Assembly (NCBI GenBank): GCA_903921785.1
Contig: CAIXRH010000286.1
Location: 1 to 33,171 of the forward strand
Source of the DNA: an uncultured Pseudomonadota bacterium
GTDB taxonomy: Bacteria > Myxococcota_A > UBA796 > SXON01
Length of the DNA: 33,171 bases
Direction of reading: 5' to 3'
How positions within the stretch are numbered: the first letter of the stretch is position 1; the number at the start of each line of letters is the position of its first letter. The notes beneath the pieces are model-generated. The model did not search any database. It saw only the letters and a program-made list of their open reading frames with translations, and was not told the DNA's origin. Of this stretch, positions 15,230-22,962 are shown one piece after another. A program made the translations under genes and the position numbers.

Positions 15230-15254
15230 CGCCGCGTCCTCGCCGGGCGAGCGG
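15230..15254 (-). repeat. Inverted copy of the 1993-2017 intergenic repeat
   Basis: The minus strand here is identical over 25 bases to 1993-2017. It includes the hairpin CTCGC-CGG-GCGAG. It lies between the HExxH lipoprotein gene (stop at 15195) and the subtilase gene (stop at 15274), again a convergent pair. Confidence 0.7.
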
Positions 15255-15273
15255 AAATCAGGGGCAGACCGTA

Positions 15274-17214
15274 TCAGTGCTGGATCACCCGCACCGGACA
15301 GCTCGACTGGATGCCGTTGTTGTAGACCACGAGGTGCGCGATGGTCGCGTCGCTGCGAGCGTTCCCGAGCTTCACCCACTTCTCCCCGGTGCGGGTGAGG
15401 TCGAAGCCGCCGTAGACGTAATCCTGACCGCCGGCCCGGAGCACGAGGCTCGCCGGCGTGGCGTCCGTCGGGTGTTTCACGGGCGCGTCCTTCACGAAGA
15501 GCACGCCGTTGGCCGGATCGAAGAAGCAGTAGGGGCAGTAGGGCGGCGGCGGCTGCGGGAGCACCCAGGGGTGGGCCGTCCCCGAGAGCGGGTCGAGCTC
15601 AGGGCAGTCGATCGCGCCGGCCGGGGTGGGCGCCCCGTTGCACCCGGAGGCCGGAAGGGCGCACCAGGAGCCCTGGAGAGGGGCGCTCACGCCGCTCGGG
15701 CACACGTTCACGGCGCTGGGGTAGGCGGTGCAGGTGAGCTCGGGAATCCCGCTCGGCGGCGTGGGAATGAAGGCCGCGGGCGGCGCTCCGCCGGGCTCCG
15801 CGCACACGTCGGTGCCGCGGGTGCTGCAATCGCCCACCACGTTCCCCGGCCGCACCACCACCGTGGCGCCCGGCGCCAGCACGTTTCCCAGCGGCGGCGA
15901 CGACGAGCTGGGGCAGCCGGCCGCGAGATCGTTCATCACCTGATCCGCCGGGTAGGGCGAGGTCTTTGCCGCAGGGTCGGGGGCGCCGCACGAGCCGGGG
16001 CCCGCCTCCCACCGGGCCGCAGCGGCGGCGGCGACCACGAGCGTGGCCACGGAGGAGCCCGCCAGGGAGGTGCTGAGCTCTCCGGACCCGGGCGCGGGCG
16101 TGCTGACCGGCGCCAGGGCGCTCGCGGTGGCAGCGCCGTAGCCGCGGAGCCGGCTCCCGGTCGGCAGCGCGTTCCGGAGCGGGGCGCCGGTTCGGTCCAC
16201 CCCCCCGACCGCGTAGATCAGGGGCGTCGTCGCGTTCCATTGGCCGGGCGCGCCCCCGAGGTACTCACTGCAGACCGGCGCCTTCGGCCACGTCGCGGGA
16301 TCGCTCCACGCCGCCGGATACAGCACCGCCCCGGCCGGACCGCTCCGGTCGTTGTTCCCTTCGGCGGCCACCAAAAGCGCGCCGGAGCAGCGAGCGTAGA
16401 CCAGCGCGTCGAACAGCGCGAGAGTCTCGGCGCCCCAGACGGTCGGCGCGGCGGGGTCGGGATGCGTCCACCGGGCGTCGAACCCGGCGGAGATCGACAA
16501 GACCAGCCCCCGGCCGGGCGCGCCGCTCCACGCCTGCGTCTCCGCCACGACGGCCTGGCTCAGGTCGCTGACCGCGCCGAACGTCCCGCCGGTGGTCCCC
16601 GGGATCGGGGTCGCCCCCCCGGGGGACAGGTTCACGTCGCTGTCGGGCAGGGCGAGGCGCGTGCGGATCGCCGCGGCGCACCCCGGGCCGCCGGTGGCGG
16701 TAGACGGTCCCCCCGCCCCGCAGAGCAGCGCGCCCGCGAGGTTCGCCAGGGTTGCGCCGTGCTGGGAGAACGTATCATGGTCGAAGCTGCCGAACGTGCG
16801 CCCCTGGAACGCGCTGCCGGTGGTCGGCGAGGTGTCGAGGATCGCCAACCGAACCGAGGCTCCGTACGCCGCGGGACCATGGAGCCGCCCCATCGCCGCC
16901 ATCGCCTCGTCGCGATCATGCGCCGCGAAGTCCTGCTCGAGCCCCGCCGGCGCGAGGGCGAGGTGGCTCGCCTCGGTCGGGGCGACGCCCTCGGTGGCCC
17001 CCGATGTCCGGCACCAGCGACCCAAGGGGTTCTCCGCCCCGTCGACACCGGCGAACAACGGCTCCGCACAGCCGCTCGGATCGTCGGTGATCCGCACCCC
17101 GGCCTCCACCTCGGCGTGCCCGGAGCGGATGAGCACGATGGCGGGGTCCCGCGGGGTGGGAGCCACGCTTGCGGCGGTCGTGTCGCAGGCGGTGAAAAGC
17201 AGGGCGAACCACAT
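15274..17214 (-). CDS. Subtilisin-like (S8) serine protease lipoprotein
   Basis: 646 residues. Signal MWFALLFTAC, lipid site Cys10. The protease domain spans about 115-405: Asp127 in VRLAILDTSP, His152 in FSQHGATLANLAG, the oxyanion Asn in AAEGNNDRSG (287/288), and Ser388 in SLAGSSVATLV, which replaces the usual GTSMA. The triad is therefore complete, although the Ser motif is variant. After about 410 is a Cys- and Pro-rich region, then a beta-rich C-terminal domain ending in VRVIQH. It starts 15 bases after the CHAT gene stop, so it is the last gene of the sigma/anti-sigma/CHAT operon. It should be anchored in the envelope facing outward. Its substrate may be the CHAT protein, the anti-sigma factor or outside proteins; none is shown. 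Confidence 0.8.
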   Translation of the reverse strand: MWFALLFTACDTTAASVAPTPRDPAIVLIRSGHAEVEAGVRITDDPSGCAEPLFAGVDGAENPLGRWCRTSGATEGVAPTEASHLALAPAGLEQDFAAHDRDEAMAAMGRLHGPAAYGASVRLAILDTSPTTGSAFQGRTFGSFDHDTFSQHGATLANLAGALLCGAGGPSTATGGPGCAAAIRTRLALPDSDVNLSPGGATPIPGTTGGTFGAVSDLSQAVVAETQAWSGAPGRGLVLSISAGFDARWTHPDPAAPTVWGAETLALFDALVYARCSGALLVAAEGNNDRSGPAGAVLYPAAWSDPATWPKAPVCSEYLGGAPGQWNATTPLIYAVGGVDRTGAPLRNALPTGSRLRGYGAATASALAPVSTPAPGSGELSTSLAGSSVATLVVAAAAAARWEAGPGSCGAPDPAAKTSPYPADQVMNDLAAGCPSSSSPPLGNVLAPGATVVVRPGNVVGDCSTRGTDVCAEPGGAPPAAFIPTPPSGIPELTCTAYPSAVNVCPSGVSAPLQGSWCALPASGCNGAPTPAGAIDCPELDPLSGTAHPWVLPQPPPPYCPYCFFDPANGVLFVKDAPVKHPTDATPASLVLRAGGQDYVYGGFDLTRTGEKWVKLGNARSDATIAHLVVYNNGIQSSCPVRVIQH

Positions 17215-17229
17215 GGAGCACCACGGAGA

Positions 17230-19953
17230 TCAAGGGACGAAGAGCCGGAAGAGCGTCGCCTCGCGGTCGGACAGCTCACGCAGAGAACGAACGAGCGCCT
17301 CCGCCGTCTCACGCACATCCCCAGAAAACCCGCCTCCGTCGGGAGTGTAGAAAGAACGCGTGACCCGCAGGGCCGTGGCGGTGGGCACGTTCGCCGTCGT
17401 TGCGACGACCTGCTCGGCGCCCGAGATCACGAACGCCTGCGCGAGCCCCAGGGCCAGGCCCTCGCCGCGGGACGGCGTTCCCGAGCCGCAAGCAGACAGG
17501 TAGACCCACCGAGGCGGCGCACCGGGCAACAGCAGGGTGTCCGCAGCCGACCAGGAGAGGCGCCCGCCGGCCCCCAAAACCAGCCCGCTCGTCTCCGCGT
17601 GGCCAACGAAGTGAAACCCGTCGCCGGTGGCCAGGGCGGCGCGCGTCGCGCTGATCGGGTCGCTGCCCGGAACGACGGGCGACGCCGACAGACCCCGGGT
17701 CCCGGCCCAACGGCTCACGGCTTCCGCCTCGTCGGCGGCGGTCGGCACAGACCCGGTGGGGTCGACGAGCACCGTGAAGGAGCGAGCGCTGGGCAGGGCG
17801 CCGGGCGCCGCCCGGGGCAGGTCCAGGCTGTAGACGGTCGCCTTCTGGGCGACGAGCGGCCGCGCTCGCCAGGTTGGAGGCGTCTCCTCGCCGCCGGGGG
17901 GCAGCGCGCCGGTCAAGAGGGTCACCTGCTCGGCCGCAGCGATCTCGGCGTCGAAGGGCGCGGTCCACCCACCGTCCTCCGCGCTGGCGACCGGCACCAT
18001 ACGGGACGCGTGGTCCGTCACCGCGAAGGCAACCCATCCGGAGTCGAGCTCGAACCAACCCAGGATCAGCTCCCCGGGGGTCGGGGTACGCAGCGGATAC
18101 CCCTCACCTCGCTGCCCTCCAAGGGCGGCATCCAAGAGCCGCAGCCCCTCCTGGAGGAGCTTCTGCGAGTCGTCCCGCGCCTTGGTGACCTCCACGACCG
18201 AGGCGTCAGCGCTCCCGGCGAGGAGCTCGGCCTGCGCCGCACGAAGCCCGTACCAGCGGCGCTGGAGCTGGTCCCAGCGTGCAGCCCGGCCCGTGTCGCC
18301 GAGGCGCCGGGCGGTCCAGGCGCTGATGGCGAGGGTCCGGCCGACGTCTCGCACCACGCGGATCGCTTCGTCCTCGTCGCCGCGGGCGATCAGCAGGGAG
18401 ACCTCCGCACGCGCGGCGCTGCGCCACTCTGCGGCGACCGCGTCCCGCCCAAGCGACGCCGGCACCCACAAGGTGAGCTCCGCATACCGCTCCCGCGCCT
18501 CCGCGAAGCGCGCCGCTGCCGCGTCGTCGTCGCCGCGGGCAAGCGCCACCCGCGCGCGCCCGAGCAGCGCCCGCCACTCGAGGTCCAGGCGCGCCGTGTG
18601 GCGCGGGCTCTCCGCCAACAAGGTGACGAACGCGCGGTCGGCGGCGTCGAGGTGGCCCGCCGAGAGCTCCACCCGCCCCTGCGTCAACCAGTACCACGCC
18701 CGGTCTTCGGGGCGTGCACCTCCGTCCAGCGCCGCTGCCTTCACCGCCTCCAGGGTCGCCGCAGCGATCGGAGCGTCCCCCGCCTGGTGCAGCGCCCGGG
18801 CCAGGTTCAAGCAAGGGTTCAGGAGCGCGGCTTCCGAACATCGCCGCGCCCCGATTCGCCGCCGGAGCAGCGCGACGGGCTCAAAGTCCGGCCCGCGGAG
18901 GGCTCCATCCGTGGGCGCCCCCACCTCCCGGGCGTCGAGCACCACCCAGCTGTAGGCCTCGATCGCCTCCGCGAGCGCGTCGGGGTCGGGCGCCTCGCTG
19001 GCGAGCAGGTGGCGTAGACGCGCGCCGTGGTAGCGGATCGCCTCCCCTCGTTGACCCACCACGGCGAAGAGGTCGGCGCGGAGCTGGGCTCCATCGTCAG
19101 CACGCGCTGCATCCGGGAACGCATCGGCGACCCGATCGGCGTGTTCAAGCACAGCGAGCGCCTGATCAATCCGACCGGCGCGGCGATCCAGGACCGCTTC
19201 GGTGAACGCCCCGTAGTAGGGGGGCGCGAGGTCACCTGCGCTCAGCTCGGTCCGCGCCAGAGAAGGTTCGAGCTCGTCCAGCCGCGCCGCGAGCGGGTCT
19301 GGCAGGGCGACCAGCTCATCACTCGCGAGCACGTCCACAAACAGACCAAGGTTCGCCGCGAGCATCTCTTCTCGCACGTCGCCGCGGGCGCGGGCCGCGT
19401 CCCAGGCCTTCAACGTCGCGGCCACCGGGATGGAGTAGTCCGGGCTCCCTGGGGTCCCCCGGGCCTGGCGGAGTCGCAGCCGCGCGAGGAGCAGGTCGCG
19501 GAGCGCCAGCGCGGAGTCGTGGATCGACGCGCGCTCGAGCTCCGTCGCGGCCCGCGTGGGGTCCTCCGCTGCAGCCCATCGCCGCCACTGCCTGGCGGAG
19601 ACGCCGCCGATCGAGCCCGCGAGCGGAAGCGCCCATTGCGCCCCGTTCGTTCCCCGGATCACCACGGCGGTTGCCCCGTCACAGGCGGGAAGGCGGACCT
19701 CGGCCCCCACTCCCCCGGGGGCCGTCGTTGACACCACCCGCGCGGGACACGTACCTGGATCGGTCCCTCGAACGTCCACCGTGAGCGCTCCCGCGTCCGC
19801 AGGCACGGACAGGAACAGCCCCCCCGGCTCCACGAGGCAGGCGCCTTCCTGGACGGCGAGGCACCCGAAAAAGTCGGGGCGAGGCGCCGGCGACTCCGAC
19901 CACACGGTGAGCGCCGCCATCGTCGCCCACCATGTCGCCCGTGAGGCTCGCAT
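17230..19953 (-). CDS. Exported CHAT-domain (caspase-like) cysteine protease
   Basis: 907 residues. The N-terminus MRASRATWWATMAALTVW looks like a signal peptide, followed by a Cys-containing beta-rich region (about 20-110), then a long helical repeat region rich in Ala, Leu and Glu with TPR-like periodicity (about 115-640). The CHAT domain occupies the last 200 residues: strand and loop near SARSFTVLVDPTG, catalytic His785 in FHFVGHAETSG and catalytic Cys822 in WVYLSACGSGT. This His/Cys dyad is the separase/caspase-type active site. The ATG overlaps the anti-sigma stop by one base (TGATG), which fixes the start; an upstream extension to 20145 is rejected. The export signal implies it acts outside the cytoplasm, unlike most CHAT proteins described. 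Confidence 0.87.
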   Translation of the reverse strand: MRASRATWWATMAALTVWSESPAPRPDFFGCLAVQEGACLVEPGGLFLSVPADAGALTVDVRGTDPGTCPARVVSTTAPGGVGAEVRLPACDGATAVVIRGTNGAQWALPLAGSIGGVSARQWRRWAAAEDPTRAATELERASIHDSALALRDLLLARLRLRQARGTPGSPDYSIPVAATLKAWDAARARGDVREEMLAANLGLFVDVLASDELVALPDPLAARLDELEPSLARTELSAGDLAPPYYGAFTEAVLDRRAGRIDQALAVLEHADRVADAFPDAARADDGAQLRADLFAVVGQRGEAIRYHGARLRHLLASEAPDPDALAEAIEAYSWVVLDAREVGAPTDGALRGPDFEPVALLRRRIGARRCSEAALLNPCLNLARALHQAGDAPIAAATLEAVKAAALDGGARPEDRAWYWLTQGRVELSAGHLDAADRAFVTLLAESPRHTARLDLEWRALLGRARVALARGDDDAAAARFAEARERYAELTLWVPASLGRDAVAAEWRSAARAEVSLLIARGDEDEAIRVVRDVGRTLAISAWTARRLGDTGRAARWDQLQRRWYGLRAAQAELLAGSADASVVEVTKARDDSQKLLQEGLRLLDAALGGQRGEGYPLRTPTPGELILGWFELDSGWVAFAVTDHASRMVPVASAEDGGWTAPFDAEIAAAEQVTLLTGALPPGGEETPPTWRARPLVAQKATVYSLDLPRAAPGALPSARSFTVLVDPTGSVPTAADEAEAVSRWAGTRGLSASPVVPGSDPISATRAALATGDGFHFVGHAETSGLVLGAGGRLSWSAADTLLLPGAPPRWVYLSACGSGTPSRGEGLALGLAQAFVISGAEQVVATTANVPTATALRVTRSFYTPDGGGFSGDVRETAEALVRSLRELSDREATLFRLFVP

Positions 19954-20615
19954 CACTCCGACTGTAGCACCTCCACCGTACAGCGTTGCCACGCGCGCGA
20001 CGCGCCGCCCGCCCGCAGCTCGCGCACGGTGGCCTCGTCCGGCGCCGCGTCTCCTCGACCCACATAGACCTCCGCCCGTCGAGTCGGCCCCAGCGCGGCC
20101 ACCCCCGTCGTCCACCGGAGCGCACCCGACGCCCCGACCGGCCACAAGGTCACACTCCGCACGCCGTCAACGAAGACCCACCCTCGAACGTCACGACCGG
20201 CGGACTCCCCCGGGCGCAACGTGATGTCGACCCGATCGGCCGCTTCGGCCTTGAGCCGCAACGCACACTCGTCCGAGGACGCGCCGGTGCCAAGCTCCAA
20301 ACGCTCGGTTGGGAGCACCTCCGCTTCGGCCGAGAACCGAGGGAGCGGCGCTGGGAGGAGCACCCAGCCGAGCACGGTGGCCGCCAACGCCAGGACCGCG
20401 GCGGCGGCGATCCACCGCCGCCGAGCCGGGCGCTTTCGCTTTCCCGCAAGCGCGATCGCCTGTCGGAGCACCCGCTCTTCGGCGGCCACCCGCGCGAGGC
20501 GCCCCTCGCAGATCGAGCACGCATCCGCGTGCTCTTCAACGGCAGCACACTCCTCGGCACTGAGGAGACCCGAGGCGTACTCGAGCAGTCGCGCATCTTC
20601 AAGATGAACGTTCAT
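19953..20615 (-). CDS. Zinc-finger transmembrane anti-sigma factor
   Basis: 220 residues. The N-terminal cytoplasmic part has His29-x3-Cys33-x2-Cys36 (EEHADACSICEGRL), the ZAS motif that binds zinc and holds a partner sigma factor. Basic residues KRKRPARRR (about 59-67) precede one membrane helix (about 68-87, WIAAAAVLALAATVLGWVLLP), putting the C-terminal 130 residues outside. That outer domain is beta-rich with two Cys and no named family; it would be the sensory part or the cleavage site. The start ATG overlaps the previous stop as ATGA and has GGAGGAGAA directly upstream, the best ribosome site in the operon. Its stop overlaps the CHAT start. Confidence 0.87.
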   Translation of the reverse strand: MNVHLEDARLLEYASGLLSAEECAAVEEHADACSICEGRLARVAAEERVLRQAIALAGKRKRPARRRWIAAAAVLALAATVLGWVLLPAPLPRFSAEAEVLPTERLELGTGASSDECALRLKAEAADRVDITLRPGESAGRDVRGWVFVDGVRSVTLWPVGASGALRWTTGVAALGPTRRAEVYVGRGDAAPDEATVRELRAGGASRAWQRCTVEVLQSE

Positions 20616-20821
20616 TTCTCCTCCAAAGCCGCGCGCAGCGAGCGACGCACCGACAAGACGATGTCCTGGACCCTCCCGGCGGGGATCCCGTGGGCCACGG
20701 CCACCGCCGTGGGGTCGCCCCCGTTCACGGCGACGGCCTGGTAGACCGCCACGTGCAAGGGGGGCAACGTGTCCAAAATCGCGCCGACTCGCGCGGTGGT
20801 GAGATCGAGGTCGTCTCTCAT
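20612..20821 (-). CDS. Small stand-alone sigma region-4-like helix-turn-helix protein
   Basis: 69 residues. Residues about 18-67 (DTLPPLHVAVYQAVAVNGGD, then GIPAGRVQDIVLSVRRSLRAAL) follow the pattern of sigma-70 region 4: LPP at the start, a helix, then a turn and a recognition helix ending in R-RR-L-AAL. There is no region 2. It sits between the sigma gene and the anti-sigma gene, overlapping both by ATGA. It may bind DNA or core polymerase, assist the sigma factor, or compete with it for the anti-sigma. It could also be a remnant of a duplicated sigma gene. Confidence 0.7.
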   Translation of the reverse strand: MRDDLDLTTARVGAILDTLPPLHVAVYQAVAVNGGDPTAVAVAHGIPAGRVQDIVLSVRRSLRAALEEK

Positions 20822-21420
20822 GGTTCATACCCCTCCCGGCGAAGCCGGGCTTTCAGGTCGCTACGAAATCGGAACACGACGTTTCGAACCACCGCGTCCG
20901 ACACCCCGAACGCCGAGGCCAGCTCCGGCTGGCTGCCCGGGGTCTCGATGAGCCCCCGGATCAGGCGCTGGTTCCGGTCGGACTCTTGCGCGAGCGCCTC
21001 CTCGTAGAGGCGCGAAACCTCGGCGAGGTGGAGCCGGTCGCTCGGCGACGCCCGATGCGCGTCTGCGCCGACCAAGGTGTCTGGATCTTCGTCCCCGAGC
21101 GGCCGCTCGCTCGGACGACGGGCGGCGTCACACGCGACGTTCAGGGCGATGGTCCGGGCGTATTGGGGCATCTTGAGCACCTCCATGCCCCCGCGACACT
21201 GCGTCACGACCCTCGCGAACGCCTCCTGCACGGCCTCCTTGGCATTCGGGTACCGCCTCGCCAGCACCGCCACCAAAACCTCGTCATAATAAACCTCGGG
21301 CAAGGCAGCGATCGCCGCTTCTTCGCCGGCTGCGGCACGACGGCAGAGCTCCGCCCTCGCCAGCGGCTCGGCCGCGCGGGCACGGGCCACCAGCGCCGCG
21401 ATCGAGCCAGGACGGATCAT
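20818..21420 (-). CDS. ECF-like sigma-70 family RNA polymerase sigma factor
   Basis: 200 residues. Region 2 lies about 40-100: VYYDEVLVAVLARRYPNAKE, AVQEAFARVV (equivalent to the DAVQEAFLRV motif) and PQYARTIALNVACDAARR, the core-binding and -10 reading part. Region 4 lies about 145-196, ending in the HTH PELASAFGVSDAVVRNVVFRFRSDLKARLR. There is no region 1.1 or 3, as in ECF sigma factors. The start ATG has GGAGAGGG about 7 bases upstream. Its stop overlaps the next ATG (ATGA). It probably transcribes its own operon when the adjacent anti-sigma releases it; this is inference from gene order. Confidence 0.83.
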   Translation of the reverse strand: MIRPGSIAALVARARAAEPLARAELCRRAAAGEEAAIAALPEVYYDEVLVAVLARRYPNAKEAVQEAFARVVTQCRGGMEVLKMPQYARTIALNVACDAARRPSERPLGDEDPDTLVGADAHRASPSDRLHLAEVSRLYEEALAQESDRNQRLIRGLIETPGSQPELASAFGVSDAVVRNVVFRFRSDLKARLRREGYEP

Positions 21421-21682
21421 CGCCGCGCCCTCTCCACGGCCAGTTCCCGCCTTCCCGGAGGCTGGGGACCCGACGGAGCATCTCTCGATCCCGCGGGTCC
21501 ACCGCCAAGACCGCCCCGGGGAGCGGGAACCGGTAGGTCAGACCTGAGGTCGGGCCAGCGACGGTGAGGGCGGTCGCCCCCACGTAGGTGAAGCGCACGC
21601 GCGGCGGCGTACCTCCCACTGCACCGGGGTGCTGGAGGCTCGCCGACGCCGAAGTTTGGCTTTTGTTTCCACAACAGGCCAT
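21284..21682 (-). CDS. Small CC-motif protein leading the sigma operon, with a likely frame problem at its 3' end
   Basis: The frame begins at MACCGNKSQTS and contains a compact beta-rich core, RVRFTYVGATALTVAGP then TYRFPLPGAVLAVDPRDREM, resembling small proteins seen in phages and other bacteria that start with a CC motif. Third positions are G/C-rich up to about residue 67 (RRVPSLRE). After this the frame runs 137 bases into the sigma gene, giving an Arg/Gly-rich tail. A shift by one base near 21455 would instead end the protein in ELAVERARR and a TGA overlapping the sigma ATG (ATGA), like the other junctions of this operon. So the true end is probably 21417, by frameshift or by an indel in the sequence. 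An in-frame TTG at 21706 is an alternative start. Function unknown. Confidence 0.5.
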   Translation of the reverse strand: MACCGNKSQTSASASLQHPGAVGGTPPRVRFTYVGATALTVAGPTSGLTYRFPLPGAVLAVDPRDREMLRRVPSLREGGNWPWRGRGDDPSWLDRGAGGPCPRGRAAGEGGALPSCRSRRRSGDRCLARGLL

Positions 21683-21697
21683 CGGACGGACTCCGTC

Positions 21698-21722
21698 GAG
21701 GTTCAAAGAATCGGAGGTTCAA
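21698..21722. repeat. Direct repeat upstream of the sigma operon
   Basis: GAGGTTCAA at 21698-21706 and 21714-21722, a period of 16 bases. On the minus strand each reads TTGAACCTC and contains GAAC, as found in ECF -35 elements. A matching CGTC-type -10 at normal spacing is not seen. It may be a regulator site for the operon. Confidence 0.4.
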
Positions 21723-21997
21723 GGGCAATGGGGGCTCGCCGTCCTCCCCACCACGTATCCGCTACGGGTTCGAGCGTGAACAAGCGCTCCGCGTGGTGGA
21801 CCGGGTCGGCCCCCGCGCAGCTCCCCATCGCGCGCGACGCGCCAGAGCCGGGGGGACGTCCCGGAAGGACGGGCGCCCGCGCACCGCCTTCCACCACAAC
21901 GGGCACGGAACAGGTCGCCACGCTCTGCTCCACCGAACCCCTCCGAGGAGCGGACAGCGCCCCTACACGATGGAAACGAGCAGGCTGAGTGATCGTC
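21723..21997. other. Intergenic region upstream of the sigma operon
   Basis: About 275 bases with no supported gene. A GTG-started plus-strand frame (21776-21988, 70 codons) lies 7 bases after TACGGG but has weakening third-position bias and a low-complexity product. Base composition is less G/C-biased than in coding parts. Confidence 0.4.
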
Positions 21998-22729
21998 TCA
22001 GGATTTTTCTCGACGTCGCCACTTCCGCCCCAGGAGGACGCTCCCGACGGACAGGATCCCGGCGACACCCGCCAACGGATAGACCCGGGCGTCGACTCCG
22101 ACGAGCCCCTCGAGCCGATCGGGGAGCGGGCCCGGCGCGTGCGACTCCCAGAGCCGGGTCGGGCGGAAGCCGACGCGAACGCTCCGGCCCGCGTCCTCCC
22201 GGCGCCACGCCCCGTGTTTGTTGTCACGAAGCCGACCGTCCTTGACGCGAGCCAGGTCCGTCGCCTGGATCACCAGCGCCCCGTCCACATCGACGCTCGC
22301 CGCGTAGTAGCAAGGTTCGTCGGGGAAGTTGTCCATGCGCACCTCGAGCGTCCCCCGCTCGACGCCCAACGACGCCGCAGCGGCGATGTGGAACTCGACG
22401 AAGTTGCCCTCCTTCATCGCGGCGGAGTGCTCGACGGCGATCGGGGAGAGCGGTAGTTCGATGTCGTCGAGCCGCACGCGAAGCCCGGATCGGAGGGACT
22501 CGGCTCGACGCCCCGCCCACGTCGAACCCTCGGCCCCCTCGGCCTTTGCCTCTTTGTACAGCCGGATCGCGGCGAGCTCGACGAAGTAGTCCACCCGCAC
22601 GGTGCCCGGAGCGAGGGCGACCTCCACCCGCTGGCCCGGCATGCCTCCGTTCGGATCCGCGGCGCTCCCGCCCATCCCCGGGTGGGCGAGCGCGGGACCC
22701 AGCGACGAGACGAGGAGGAGGGCGAGCAC
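21998..22729 (-). CDS. Exported, C-terminally membrane-anchored protein
   Basis: 243 residues if started at GTG 22729. MLALLLVSSLGPALA is a signal peptide, cleaved before HPGMGG. The outer domain (about 16-215) includes VRVDYFVELAAIRLYKEAKA and LRSGLRVRLDDIELPLSPIA, reminiscent of the extracellular N-terminal part of some nickel/cobalt or HupE/UreJ-like proteins. A single helix, VAGILSVGSVLLG, followed by RKWRRREKS anchors the C-terminus. The signal lacks a basic start. In the neighbouring frame, GTG at 22782 and ATG at 22743 give MVKA just before this point, so a missing base might hide a longer N-terminus. The 233 bases upstream (22730-22962) hold nothing else recognisable. Function unknown. 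Confidence 0.65.
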   Translation of the reverse strand: MLALLLVSSLGPALAHPGMGGSAADPNGGMPGQRVEVALAPGTVRVDYFVELAAIRLYKEAKAEGAEGSTWAGRRAESLRSGLRVRLDDIELPLSPIAVEHSAAMKEGNFVEFHIAAAASLGVERGTLEVRMDNFPDEPCYYAASVDVDGALVIQATDLARVKDGRLRDNKHGAWRREDAGRSVRVGFRPTRLWESHAPGPLPDRLEGLVGVDARVYPLAGVAGILSVGSVLLGRKWRRREKS

Positions 22730-22962
22730 GCCTTGACCATCGCCCGGCGAGGCCGGCGCGGCAAGGTGAATGCCCGAGGCACGCGCCCCGCTCGCGCGGA
22801 CCGTCAGCGCCGCGCGACGTGGCCCCCGGCGACGGACAGGACCCGCGGGCCGGCGCGTCCGGACGCGGGGCGCCGAAACGAAGCCGCCCGCCCGTCGAGC
22901 CAGAAACGGCGCGACAGACGGGCGACGGACAAGCGAGCCAAAGGCCGCTTCGGACGGGCCTT

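Noticed and set aside
15208-19017. 1269-codon plus-strand open frame over the subtilase and CHAT genes
   Set aside because: Antisense of two genes with intact catalytic motifs; the product is Arg/Gly/Pro-rich without motifs.
21776-21988. 70-codon GTG-started plus-strand frame, 7 bases after TACGGG
   Set aside because: The promoter-like spacing is tempting, but third-position G/C bias fades after about 26 codons and the product is low complexity with no recognisable feature.
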